Part shown: positions 1 to 7,415 of the stretch, one piece after another | Numbering within the stretch: the first letter of the stretch is position 1 | Layout: the number at the start of each line of letters is the position of its first letter | Assembly: GCA_026399895.1 (NCBI GenBank) | Contig: JAPLQC010000053.1 | Coordinates: 34,842-95,117, forward strand | Length of the DNA stretch: 60,276 bases | Source: Burkholderiales bacterium | GTDB taxonomy: Bacteria > Pseudomonadota > Gammaproteobacteria > Burkholderiales > Burkholderiaceae_D | Direction of reading: 5' to 3' | Translations under genes and position numbers: made by a program | Notes under the pieces: generated by a model | Database searches by the model: none | The model's input: only the letters and a program-made list of their open reading frames with translations | Told to the model about the DNA's origin: nothing

Positions 1-91
1 ATTCTGGCCTCACGAATTGACTGCCCCATCAGCGTCAGGGCGGCTCGAGCATGGCGGGACAGTGGACGATGTGCGGTCTTTGGCATAAGAA

Positions 92-139
92 TGACTCATT
101 AATGATTCATAAGAGGTAAAAATACTCGTTTATGAGTCA
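92..139. promoter_or_regulatory. Putative operator repeats upstream of prlF-yhaV
   Basis: Three copies of the 7-bp near-palindrome TGANTCA lie at 92-98 (TGACTCA), 103-109 (TGATTCA) and 133-139 (TGAGTCA). Their spacing is 11 and 30 bp, close to one and three helical turns. AbrB-type antitoxins such as PrlF commonly repress their own operon, so these repeats are a reasonable binding-site candidate. A perfect 14-bp palindrome AATGCAATTGCATT at 184-197 lies closer to the gene. That either element is the operator is inference. Confidence 0.45.
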
Positions 140-258
140 AATTACCATTGCTGCCATTCCGAGCAGCTTTCAGACACCAAGACAATGCAATTGCATTGAC
201 CTTGACAAGGCAGTTGCATTACCATGACCACATTAGATATATCCCACAGGAGCACGCC

Positions 259-588
259 ATGCCCGCCACCCTTGAAGCCGAATCCACGTTGACCGACCGT
301 TATCAGACCACCGTGCCGGAAACGGTGCGCCGCGCTCTGCGTTTGCGTAAGCGGGACAAGATCCAGTACGTCATCCGCCCCAGCGGCGAAGTGGTGCTGA
401 CACGGGCTAGTGATAACGAAAACGACGACCCAGTGCTTAGCCAGTTTCTGGGATTTCTGGCACACGACATCGCCACGCACCCCGGCCACCTGCAATTGGT
501 GAGCAGCGATTTTGTCCAACGCGTTCAGTCACTGGTCGGTGAGGTGGATGTGGATCTAAATGCACCCCTGTCGGCAGACGATGAATGA
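259..588 (+). CDS. prlF: Antitoxin PrlF (SohA), AbrB-type
   Basis: A 109-residue protein with an N-terminal SpoVT/AbrB swapped-hairpin DNA-binding domain at about residues 10-50 (TDRYQTTVPETVRRALRL, then KRDKIQYVI and EVVLTRA). It matches the PrlF antitoxin, which neutralises the YhaV ribonuclease and represses the operon. The length agrees with the E. coli protein (about 111 aa). The ATG at 259 is chosen over an earlier in-frame start at 148 because AGGAG at 248-252 is well spaced and the homology begins here. The last four bases (ATGA) overlap the start of the toxin gene, so the two are translationally coupled. Confidence 0.9.
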   Translation: MPATLEAESTLTDRYQTTVPETVRRALRLRKRDKIQYVIRPSGEVVLTRASDNENDDPVLSQFLGFLAHDIATHPGHLQLVSSDFVQRVQSLVGEVDVDLNAPLSADDE

Positions 589-1091
589 AGGGCGCTAAGC
601 CTGCTCCTCTGGCCATCCATGGCTGGATGGTGTTTGCGCACCCGCTGTTCATGGCGCAAGTTGAAGCCTTGGTGGAGCAAGTCGAAGCACTCAAGAAAAA
701 AGATGCGACTGGCTACGTCAAGAAGAACGCCACCAAGCGACTGGCCGCTATTGCCCGCCTGGCCTTTGATGTCATTCCTCAGGACCCCACCCGCGCTGAA
801 TACCGACAGGGGGGCACGCTGGGCGATGATCGGAAACACTGGTTCCGCGCCAAATTTTTTCAGCAGTACCGCCTGTTTTTTCGATACCACGCTGCCGCCA
901 AGATGATCGTCTACGCGTGGGTGAATGATGACAATACCAAGCGCGCCTACGAGAGCAGCGATGACGCATACAGCGTCTTTCGCAAAATGCTCGAGAGTGG
1001 CCACCCGCCTGACGACTGGAATCAGCTACTGCGCCAGGCCGAACTTGCGGGGCATCGGCTGCAGAGCGTATTCAGCACTCTGGGCGAATAA
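585..1091 (+). CDS. yhaV: Toxin YhaV, type II ribonuclease
   Basis: A 168-residue YhaV-family toxin, a RelE-like, ribosome-dependent mRNA endonuclease in characterised relatives. Family features are the N-terminal INGW-like segment (here IHGWMVFAHPLF), a Lys-rich helix, and the core from about residue 75 with DRKHWFRAKFFQQYRLFFRY followed by MIVYAWVNDDNTKRAYESS. The Arg/Lys/His residues expected for catalysis are retained, so the toxin looks intact. Its start overlaps the prlF stop by 4 nt. It ends 27 bp from a convergent operon, with no obvious terminator between. The pair looks unrelated to the flagellar genes and is probably an accessory insertion beside them. Confidence 0.9.
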   Translation: MKGAKPAPLAIHGWMVFAHPLFMAQVEALVEQVEALKKKDATGYVKKNATKRLAAIARLAFDVIPQDPTRAEYRQGGTLGDDRKHWFRAKFFQQYRLFFRYHAAAKMIVYAWVNDDNTKRAYESSDDAYSVFRKMLESGHPPDDWNQLLRQAELAGHRLQSVFSTLGE

Positions 1092-1118
1092 GGTCAGCCC
1101 AAAGCCCGCCAAAACCCC

Positions 1119-1814
1119 TTACTCCGGACAATCCTGGTACTTGCTATCCCGGCACAGCCTGGCCTTTTCAACCGCCAGTGCCTTCTGTGCGTCATTCAGA
1201 TCACGGCTAATTTGTACGGCAAGCCCCACCGCTTGAGCTTCGCCATTCAAGCGCGCTAACTCCGCCCACACCATTGCCTTCGGCAGCTCACGCCGCCAGC
1301 CCTCACCGGTGTAGTAGATCGATGCAGCCATTAGCTGGGCAGCGGAACTGCCGTTACGAGCAGCCTTCAGGTACCACGACAATGCCAAGGCGCCATCGCG
1401 CTTGGTGCCAGCGCCGGTGCGATAGCACTCGCCCAGCATGTACTCCGCGTCGGAATAACCTGCTTTGGCAGCGGCTTCATACCAATGAAACGCCGCTTGT
1501 GGATCAATGGGTGTGCCGCGCCCTTGCAGATAAAGCGTAGCGAGGTTGTACTGCGCCGCTGGCAAACCACCCTCGGCGGCTAGCCGATACCACTTGTACG
1601 CTTCTTCCGGATTACGGTTAACGCCCAGGCCGTATTCATACAAGTAGCCAAGATTATTGCGGGCATGCACATCGCCAAGCTCGGCAGGCTTACGCAGTGC
1701 GCGCACCGCCGTGCTGTAATGACCACGCTCGATGGCTTTCATCGCTGCAGGCAAATCGGCCCGCGCTGACCATGACGCGAAAAACACCAAGACGATGAGA
1801 AACAGACGGCTCAT
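1119..1814 (-). CDS. Sel1-repeat periplasmic protein
   Basis: A 231-residue secreted protein. Residues 1-19 form a signal peptide ending in SARA, followed by a run of Sel1-like (SLR) alpha-solenoid repeats, recognised by motifs such as NNLGYLYEYGLGV, YNLATLYLQGRGT and YMLGECYRTGAG, each about 36 residues apart. SLR proteins act as protein-interaction scaffolds and the specific partner here is unknown. The ATG overlaps the stop of the upstream gene by 4 nt, making it the last gene of a three-gene operon transcribed away from the flagellin. The C-terminus contains two Cys (LCRDSKYQDC) that could form a disulfide in the periplasm. Confidence 0.8.
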   Translation of the reverse strand: MSRLFLIVLVFFASWSARADLPAAMKAIERGHYSTAVRALRKPAELGDVHARNNLGYLYEYGLGVNRNPEEAYKWYRLAAEGGLPAAQYNLATLYLQGRGTPIDPQAAFHWYEAAAKAGYSDAEYMLGECYRTGAGTKRDGALALSWYLKAARNGSSAAQLMAASIYYTGEGWRRELPKAMVWAELARLNGEAQAVGLAVQISRDLNDAQKALAVEKARLCRDSKYQDCPE

Positions 1815-2119
1815 GCGAGTTTGCTGAAAGTGGAATAAGGCCCGATGGCCGCAGAGCTCGCTGCAGAAGTAGGAGCATTGCTGGACATGGAATCACCAAC
1901 CGCAGTGGGGTCGGTAATACCGTTCACGCCATTCGTTGATTTGCGCATGTAGCCGCGACAGCGCACGCCATCGGTGCGCAGTACTTCGATCGCCGGCATG
2001 ATGCGACTTTTGAAACCCATCAGACGACAGGCATAGGGAACATTCGGATCCCAACTGACCGAAAAATGCCGGCACTGCCAGCAGTTCGGTGCTTCGCTGT
2101 CGGCGTGGGAAGCGTTCAT
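1811..2119 (-). CDS. Conserved small Cys-motif protein, unknown function
   Basis: A 102-residue protein with an N-terminal conserved block: CWQCRHF, then WDPNVPYACRLMGFKS, then a final Cys in VRCRGY. The four cysteines (13, 16, 31, 54) in this order suggest metal binding or a structural cluster. I recognise the pattern as a widespread small proteobacterial family, but no function is known to me. The C-terminal half is low-complexity (Ser/Ala/Thr-rich). Both ends overlap the neighbouring genes by 4 nt, so it is translationally coupled within the operon 2349-1119. The role is not inferable from context. Confidence 0.7.
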   Translation of the reverse strand: MNASHADSEAPNCWQCRHFSVSWDPNVPYACRLMGFKSRIMPAIEVLRTDGVRCRGYMRKSTNGVNGITDPTAVGDSMSSNAPTSAASSAAIGPYSTFSKLA

Positions 2120-2349
2120 TTCTTATCGCGGTTCCGTTTCTGGTGATCGATCCATGCACGTGTGCCTGCAGCGGCAAACACCAGCGCCAAAAAAATCGCG
2201 CCCAGTAATCCCTGAAAAAAATCACCTAGTGTCATGCCCGGCGGCAGAAACCGCTGCGGATACATCACCACTAAGCCCAGCATCAGCAACAGTACGATCA
2301 GTACGATACGCACCAACCTGAATACCAGGCGTTTGACCCGGTCATTCAT
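2116..2349 (-). CDS. Small two-TM membrane protein, unknown function
   Basis: A 77-residue protein with a basic N-terminus (MNDRVKRLVFRLVR), a first hydrophobic segment at about residues 12-30 (IVLIVLLLMLGLVVMYP) and a second at about 43-62 (FFQGLLGAIFLALVFAAAG). A charged C-terminus follows (DHQKRNRDKK). It is the first gene of a three-gene operon and overlaps the next start by 4 nt. AGGGAAAA lies just upstream of the ATG as a ribosome site. I do not recognise a family and there is no evident link to flagella. Readthrough from the giant flagellin gene upstream is possible, because I see no strong terminator between them. Confidence 0.65.
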   Translation of the reverse strand: MNDRVKRLVFRLVRIVLIVLLLMLGLVVMYPQRFLPPGMTLGDFFQGLLGAIFLALVFAAAGTRAWIDHQKRNRDKK

Positions 2350-2435
2350 TTTCCCTCCACGTGGCTTTTATCACGCGGATATTTTGTCACAGCCCTGCGG
2401 TAACGCGCAGAACGGGCTTATGGCCCGCCTGCAGG

Positions 2436-5400
2436 TTAGCCGAGCAGCTTCAGCACGGTTTGCTGGCTGGTATTGGCCTGTGCGAGTACCGCAGTTGCAG
2501 CTTGTTGCATGATCTGTGTCTTCGCGAGTTCGGTTGAGGCCTTGGCGTAATCAGCGTCTTCGATATGGCTACGCGATTCGGACAAGTTCATCGACACGTT
2601 CGACAAGTTGTTGATGACGTGATCCAACCGGTTCATCACCGCACCCATAGTCGCACGGGTGGCGTTGACCTTGTCCATCGCGTCATCGAGCAGTGCCAGC
2701 ACCGAGGAAGCGCCGTCACGAGTGTTAATACGAACGCGACGATCTTCGACGTTCAGGTCAACATCGCCGGTAATCTCACCGGTGATGGTGCCTGCCTTAC
2801 CAAAATCTGCCAGATCAATCGTGATGTAATCGTAAGCCGAAGCACCCACTTGGAAAGCAAGTCGTCCAACACGAGGCGGATCCATATCTTCGCTAGCGCG
2901 GCCACCGAAAGTACCTTCCTGGAAGCCCAGTGCTGCAAAGTTACCGTCTGCGCCGTAGCCCTTGTCACCCACAGAAATCGTGAATGGTTTGCCAGTCGCG
3001 CGGAGTTTTTCCAGCTGATCTGACGGCGGCGCGCCATCTGGAGAAGGCAGCTTAGGCAGCAACGCAGGATCAGAGACCAAGCGTACGGTGCTGTACAGCG
3101 TACGAGCCGATGTAGAGGTGGCGACACCATTAATGATCCCAGTGACGTCGTTATCACCAAAACTATTTGGCGTCACAGTGGCCAGCGAAACTGTTGGCGG
3201 TGTCGTACCCGTGCTCTTCGCACCGCTTAAGGTAAACGGCGAGCCTGCAACCGTCGAGGTAATCTCGAGGTTGGTAGTATTGGTAACTGCTGTTTCAATG
3301 TTTTTCAGCGTACCGGCAGTAATCAGGGCATCAATCGCTGTTTTGAGCGCAGTTGCCGCGTTACCGGTAGCACCTACTGTCGCGGTGACTGCGGTACCGT
3401 TGATGTTTACAGTGACTGTATCAGTCGCAACACCTGCCGACATAGTGATTCGTGACACCTGCTTGACCGAACCGCCTTTGTCCAGACCAAAGCTGGCCGC
3501 TGAAAGATTCTTTTCGTTCGAGTTATACCAGACAGAGAAGTTACGTCCATCGGACGTGAGCGTCACACCGCTACCATTGTCTTCTGCCGTAACACCGTGT
3601 TGACCAGTGCGGGCATTGATCGCAGCGACTACTTTCTCTCGGCGAGCGGTGCCGGTTTCATCTTGCAAGAAGACGACGGGAACCGTAGTGCCATTAACGA
3701 ACAAGTTGTACGTCGTACCACTAGCCGACGTAGTCGGTATTGAAGTAACTGTGCTCAGGCCCTTAGTGACTACCGGGTTCGCCAGTGCGCGAACACCCGT
3801 CTCATGGCTCTGCGAATTGATGGCAGCAGCCATCGCAATTGCAGAAGCACTTGGGTCACTACTTGCCGCGACCGAGCTGGATTTTTCGTCATCCGCTGTG
3901 GTCGTTGCACGAATCTTGATACCGTTGATCATCAGATCATCGACATTCATTGGCTTAGCCTGCGATGCCTGATTCTCTTCAACCGTGGCAGTCGACATTG
4001 TCGAAGTCGCGCCACTAGAGGCGGTGGTCGACAAAGTGAATGGGGTACCCGCTGTACTAGCCGTCACCAGCAATTCGCCGATGGTTCTGCCCTCAGCAAC
4101 CGTCACACCCAGGGTTGAATACGATGCTGAGGTCGTGATGGCGGTTACCATTTTGCCGCGCAGCGACTGTGCAGTATCCGCTGCCGCCGCAGTCACCGAG
4201 AAACTCGTACCGTTAATGGTAACTTGGTAAACCTCGGTCGCTGCCGTCGCGCTGCCAGAGAAAGCAACAGACGAGACTTGCGCTACCGGAGCATTTACCA
4301 TCTCGCGCGGGAAGGTATTGAATACCGACTCGTTCTTGGTAAAGTTACCTTCGATCAGACCAGTACGGGTGATATCACCTGTAGTCGCGCTCGAGATCAC
4401 CACTGGCGTTGGAATCTTGGATTCTAGCGAATAGGTTGCGCTGTGTACGCCCTGACGCAAACCGATACGCCGACCGAATACATCGGCATTCTCACGAGTT
4501 TCAAAGCGGACCTCGATATTGCGGCCATCGGCAGCAACCAGGGTAATACCTTTCGAGTCGTAGCCGCTGTCAATTGCCTTGACACCGGTCTTGGCTGAAA
4601 TCGTGTTGATCGCACTCACCACCTGCTGGCGGGTCGCACGCGTATTGTTCAATACCGAAGTGATATCCGCCGAGGCATAGCCGTTGATGAACACGACGCC
4701 TTCAACCGAAGACTCTGCACTCATCGCCTGACCAGTGAAAACGTTTTCGTTCACCTTGGCATATACGCCCGTACCCGGACGCATCGTGGTGTATTCCTGC
4801 GTAGTGTCGACGATGGCCGACAAGCCAGTAGTACCAGGCAAGACTTCAGTTTTTGGCACATTACGGTCAACCACCGGGAAGTCGATCGACAGCGTCGAAC
4901 CACCGGGCGCATAGTTAATTACCCGCCCCGACGAGGCACCGAACGCTGTGCTGTTACGCAGCGCTTGGGCAATCTTGGAAGCAGCGAGTACCGACGTATT
5001 CTCTGCCGAGGTCATTTGAATAGCGACCCCGCCCACAGTAATGGTACCGGTAGTCGGTACACCCGTTAACGTAATTGTTTGTGACTCACCTGTCGTGACA
5101 CCGGTAGTTGATGCCATACGATTGATGGCTGCGGCCTTGGCAATCGCCGAGCCAGAGGCATTATTCACCGGCGAATAAGGATCATCCTCCGCATACGAGG
5201 CGCCGATATCAATGCCATTGATACGCAGGTCACCTGCGCGCAACGCAGGGATACTGCCTTCAACAGAGACAGCCAGACCTACTGCGCGACTTGTGAAGGC
5301 CTCAGTGTTGCCGACAGAATCTCTGAAGGTATACGTCAAATCTTGAGAAATAACCTGGCTGTTGTTACCTGAAGCGGCGCTGAAAGTGACTGTACCAGAG

Positions 5401-6398
5401 GCTGGTGTAGAAGAACCCGTCATCGCGATGGTCTTACCATCGACAGTTTCAAATGAGGCAGTGACAGTACCGGTTGTACTGACGCTAAAATTCAACGCAC
5501 CGCTCTTCAGGAACACGCCATTACTGCTGAAGCTCTCGCTAGTGGCGGTAATTGCATCGCGTGTAGTTGCAACTGCTCTTGTCAGTCCGGTGGCGCCGAC
5601 ATCGACCGCGATATCAGCCATGTCGCCATCGTTGGCGGCATAGGTAAAAGTTAGAACGCCGGCAGAGGCGCCAGTACCTTGCTCAATGACGCGGCCCGAG
5701 GTTGTTGGATCAAAACTAGGGTCAGCCTGTAGCGTCGATCTGACTTTTGCAACAACGGTTGAAAGACCAGCGGCTGCATCGGCAGCAGTAATCGTCACAT
5801 TGACGCCTGCTACCTTGATTACACCCGTCAGAGGCGTGCCTGTAAATGTCAGGGTCTGCATTTCGCCTGCATCAGTACCATCGACTGTACGCATGGTCGT
5901 CGGGGTAATGAACACTTCACCAAACTGCCCGACCGAGGTTGTTTTATAAACCGGCATTTCGCCAACACGCTCACCCGCTGTACCATTCAGCACAGGGAAG
6001 CCGTTCCACTGCGTGGACTCGGCGATGTGAACGATTTCTTGTTTCAGCTGCTGGAACTCGAGATCGAGGTAGCTACGCTGCGCGTTTTCGTTGGTATCGT
6101 TGACCGCCTGGATCGCGAGTTCGCGCATCCGCTGCATCATGTCCGTGATCTCATTCGTCGCGCCTTCGGCGGTCTGGATCAGGTTGATTGCATCGCCGGC
6201 GTTTCGAACGGCCTGGTTCAGGCTGCGAATCTGATGGGTCATGCGTGTTGCAATCGCAAGGCCAGCCGCGTCATCGCCAGCGGTGTTGATCCGCTTACCA
6301 GTTGACAGCTGCGCCATCGCATTTGACATCGCACCTTCAGTGCGCTTCAAAGCCGACTGCGAAAACAGCGCTTTTACGTTTGTGTTTATGACCGCCAT
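2436..6398 (-). CDS. Giant flagellin (1320 aa)
   Basis: A flagellin with intact D0/D1 ends: N-terminal MAVINTNVKALFSQSALKR and the heptad region to about residue 140, and a C-terminal domain from about 1230 with SRSHIEDADYAKASTELAK ending AQANTSQQTVLKLLG. Ordinary flagellins have 300-550 residues, so about 1000 residues here are surface-exposed insertion. The insert alternates about 85-residue Thr/Ser/Ala/Gly-rich beta modules (near residues 180, 437, 706 and 980) with flagellin IN-motif modules (for example GDLRINGIDIGASYAEDD followed by AKAAAINRMASTTGV). GAAGGAGAA precedes the ATG. A sigma-54 promoter lies about 75 bp upstream. Neighbouring TPR-glycosyltransferases suggest that it is glycosylated (inference). 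The uninterrupted frame argues for function. Confidence 0.93.
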   Translation of the reverse strand: MAVINTNVKALFSQSALKRTEGAMSNAMAQLSTGKRINTAGDDAAGLAIATRMTHQIRSLNQAVRNAGDAINLIQTAEGATNEITDMMQRMRELAIQAVNDTNENAQRSYLDLEFQQLKQEIVHIAESTQWNGFPVLNGTAGERVGEMPVYKTTSVGQFGEVFITPTTMRTVDGTDAGEMQTLTFTGTPLTGVIKVAGVNVTITAADAAAGLSTVVAKVRSTLQADPSFDPTTSGRVIEQGTGASAGVLTFTYAANDGDMADIAVDVGATGLTRAVATTRDAITATSESFSSNGVFLKSGALNFSVSTTGTVTASFETVDGKTIAMTGSSTPASGTVTFSAASGNNSQVISQDLTYTFRDSVGNTEAFTSRAVGLAVSVEGSIPALRAGDLRINGIDIGASYAEDDPYSPVNNASGSAIAKAAAINRMASTTGVTTGESQTITLTGVPTTGTITVGGVAIQMTSAENTSVLAASKIAQALRNSTAFGASSGRVINYAPGGSTLSIDFPVVDRNVPKTEVLPGTTGLSAIVDTTQEYTTMRPGTGVYAKVNENVFTGQAMSAESSVEGVVFINGYASADITSVLNNTRATRQQVVSAINTISAKTGVKAIDSGYDSKGITLVAADGRNIEVRFETRENADVFGRRIGLRQGVHSATYSLESKIPTPVVISSATTGDITRTGLIEGNFTKNESVFNTFPREMVNAPVAQVSSVAFSGSATAATEVYQVTINGTSFSVTAAAADTAQSLRGKMVTAITTSASYSTLGVTVAEGRTIGELLVTASTAGTPFTLSTTASSGATSTMSTATVEENQASQAKPMNVDDLMINGIKIRATTTADDEKSSSVAASSDPSASAIAMAAAINSQSHETGVRALANPVVTKGLSTVTSIPTTSASGTTYNLFVNGTTVPVVFLQDETGTARREKVVAAINARTGQHGVTAEDNGSGVTLTSDGRNFSVWYNSNEKNLSAASFGLDKGGSVKQVSRITMSAGVATDTVTVNINGTAVTATVGATGNAATALKTAIDALITAGTLKNIETAVTNTTNLEITSTVAGSPFTLSGAKSTGTTPPTVSLATVTPNSFGDNDVTGIINGVATSTSARTLYSTVRLVSDPALLPKLPSPDGAPPSDQLEKLRATGKPFTISVGDKGYGADGNFAALGFQEGTFGGRASEDMDPPRVGRLAFQVGASAYDYITIDLADFGKAGTITGEITGDVDLNVEDRRVRINTRDGASSVLALLDDAMDKVNATRATMGAVMNRLDHVINNLSNVSMNLSESRSHIEDADYAKASTELAKTQIMQQAATAVLAQANTSQQTVLKLLG

Positions 6399-6472
6399 GC
6401 TCTTTTCTCCTTCAGGCGTCTTGAGCTTGCTTATTCGTTAAGGGCAAATAGCCCTATGGTTGTACCAAGCCA

Positions 6473-6488
6473 AGCAATCGCCGTGCCA
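6473..6488 (-). promoter_or_regulatory. Sigma-54 promoter of the giant flagellin gene
   Basis: On the minus strand the sequence TGGCAC-GGCGA-TTGCT matches the sigma-54 consensus (TGGCAC-N5-TTGCA/T), with the invariant GG and GC correctly spaced. Transcription would begin near 6461, giving a leader of about 60 nt. A small hairpin AGGGC/GCCCT (6441-6455) would lie close to the 5' end of the mRNA. The activator-site candidates are upstream at 6561-6615. Confidence 0.85.
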
Positions 6489-6560
6489 GAACAAAATACT
6501 GTTTTAATTCAATGACTTAATAAATATTATTGCTATCTTAAATACTTACCTTCGCGCTGG

Positions 6561-6615
6561 CGGCAAGTTATGTCGACTTTCCGGCAGCGATTTGCCGCCG
6601 ATTTGCCGCTTGCCG
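6561..6615. promoter_or_regulatory. Candidate activator sites upstream of the giant flagellin
   Basis: A cluster of CGGCAA/TTGCCG half-sites: CGGCAA at 6561-6566, a 16-bp imperfect palindrome CGGCAGCGATTTGCCG at 6582-6597, and further TTGCCG at 6603-6608 and 6610-6615. The cluster is 70-130 bp upstream of the sigma-54 site, the usual place for enhancer sites of NtrC-family activators. The same 16-bp architecture recurs at 12070 and 38547, upstream of two other sigma-54 promoters. The protein that binds is not encoded in the window. Confidence 0.6.
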
Positions 6616-6632
6616 CTAAACACATTACTTAT

Positions 6633-7091
6633 TCAGCGTTGAACTGCGCCCAAGCCCAATGCCTCAGCCAATGCGTCATATTCTTTTAGCAATTCCGGGT
6701 GCTCTGGGTACAGCGATAAAGCAATACCGCAGGCTTCAAACGCCTCGGCCAAATCCAGATTGCAACGCAATGAACGAATCAGCATCGAGTGTGTGAATGC
6801 GGTGGCATTGGTGCTCTGCATCTCGATAAGCTGCTTCAACAAATCCACGGCCTGCGGCCAATCTTCACGTACGACCGCCAACAAACTAGTGATCGCCAAA
6901 ATATCTTCGCTCTCTGGATGGAGCGCCAAACCTGCATCACCCAACGCGTAAGCCAGCTCATCACGGCCCTCACCCATCAACGCTTGAATCGCCATACGGA
7001 ATTCCTCCGGCGAATAGCGCGAGATTTGAGACATGTTGAAGACTTGGCCTTTTTCGGCGTAAGAGATCATGACTTGGGCGAGGTTTTGCAT
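6633..7091 (-). CDS. Small TPR-like protein, possibly filament-related
   Basis: A 152-residue, mostly alpha-helical protein with TPR-like helical pairs (for example AYALGDAGLALHPESEDI and AFEACGIALSLYPEHPELL) and no signal peptide or membrane segment. AGGAG lies 7 nt before the ATG at 7091. It has its own strong sigma-54 promoter (7182-7197), divergent from that of the TPR-glycosyltransferase gene. It sits between the giant flagellin and the glycosyltransferase operon, so a role in flagellin handling or glycosylation is a fair inference. I do not recognise a named family. Confidence 0.75.
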   Translation of the reverse strand: MQNLAQVMISYAEKGQVFNMSQISRYSPEEFRMAIQALMGEGRDELAYALGDAGLALHPESEDILAITSLLAVVREDWPQAVDLLKQLIEMQSTNATAFTHSMLIRSLRCNLDLAEAFEACGIALSLYPEHPELLKEYDALAEALGLGAVQR

Positions 7092-7181
7092 CGTTCAGCT
7101 CCTGTGCAGGGTTGTTGCAGTAATTCGGGGTGGTATCGAGTTCAGCAATTCGACACCTCCGATCGGTTTGGCAAGGCAATT

Positions 7182-7197
7182 AGCAAAAGCGATGCCA
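7182..7197 (-). promoter_or_regulatory. Sigma-54 promoter of the small TPR gene
   Basis: Minus-strand TGGCAT-CGCTT-TTGCT fits the sigma-54 -24/-12 consensus with GG and GC correctly spaced. Transcription starts near 7170, with a leader of about 80 nt before the ATG at 7091. It is back-to-back with the promoter at 7339-7354. Confidence 0.8.
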
Positions 7198-7262
7198 GTT
7201 AAATCAAGAACACCCTAAAAGCATTGTTTATTCAAAAAACTGCCCTAAAACCGGAAGTGGAT

Positions 7263-7275
7263 TGCCGCAGCGGCA
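7263..7275. promoter_or_regulatory. Central palindrome between two divergent sigma-54 promoters
   Basis: A perfect inverted repeat TGCCG-CAG-CGGCA. Its centre (7269) is 72 bp from the -24 edge of the leftward promoter (7197) and 70 bp from that of the rightward promoter (7339). The same TGCCG-N3-CGGCA form occurs at 12093-12105 before another sigma-54 promoter. It is probably a shared enhancer site for an NtrC-type activator (inference). Confidence 0.55.
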
Positions 7276-7338
7276 GCAAATAACCGCAGATTTGGCCGCG
7301 CATTGCCTCTTACTGAAATACCCCGTCGATAAATTGGT

Positions 7339-7354
7339 AGGCATGCTTAATGCT
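7339..7354 (+). promoter_or_regulatory. Sigma-54 promoter of the TPR-glycosyltransferase operon
   Basis: AGGCAT-GCTTA-ATGCT has the invariant GG and GC at the right distance, although the first base of each half differs from consensus. Transcription would start near 7366, about 50 nt before the ATG at 7416. The palindrome at 7263-7275 lies upstream. It is weaker than its divergent partner. Confidence 0.6.
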
Positions 7355-7415
7355 AAGAAGCAGAACCAAACAATAACCAGGCGCACATGCGCGAACAAAC
7401 AGCGAGACTCGACGG

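Noticed and set aside
148..258. N-terminal extension of the PrlF frame
   Set aside because: The ATG at 259 has AGGAG at correct distance and the AbrB domain begins there; the upstream part covers palindromic control DNA.
2395..2427. Hairpins after the giant flagellin stop (CTGCG/CGCAG and CGGGC/GCCCG)
   Set aside because: Short stems without a T-run on the minus strand; not convincing as a terminator.
2565..4230. Long open frames opposite the giant flagellin
   Set aside because: These are shadows of a repetitive Thr/Ala-rich gene; no ribosome sites or domains, and the flagellin frame is certain.
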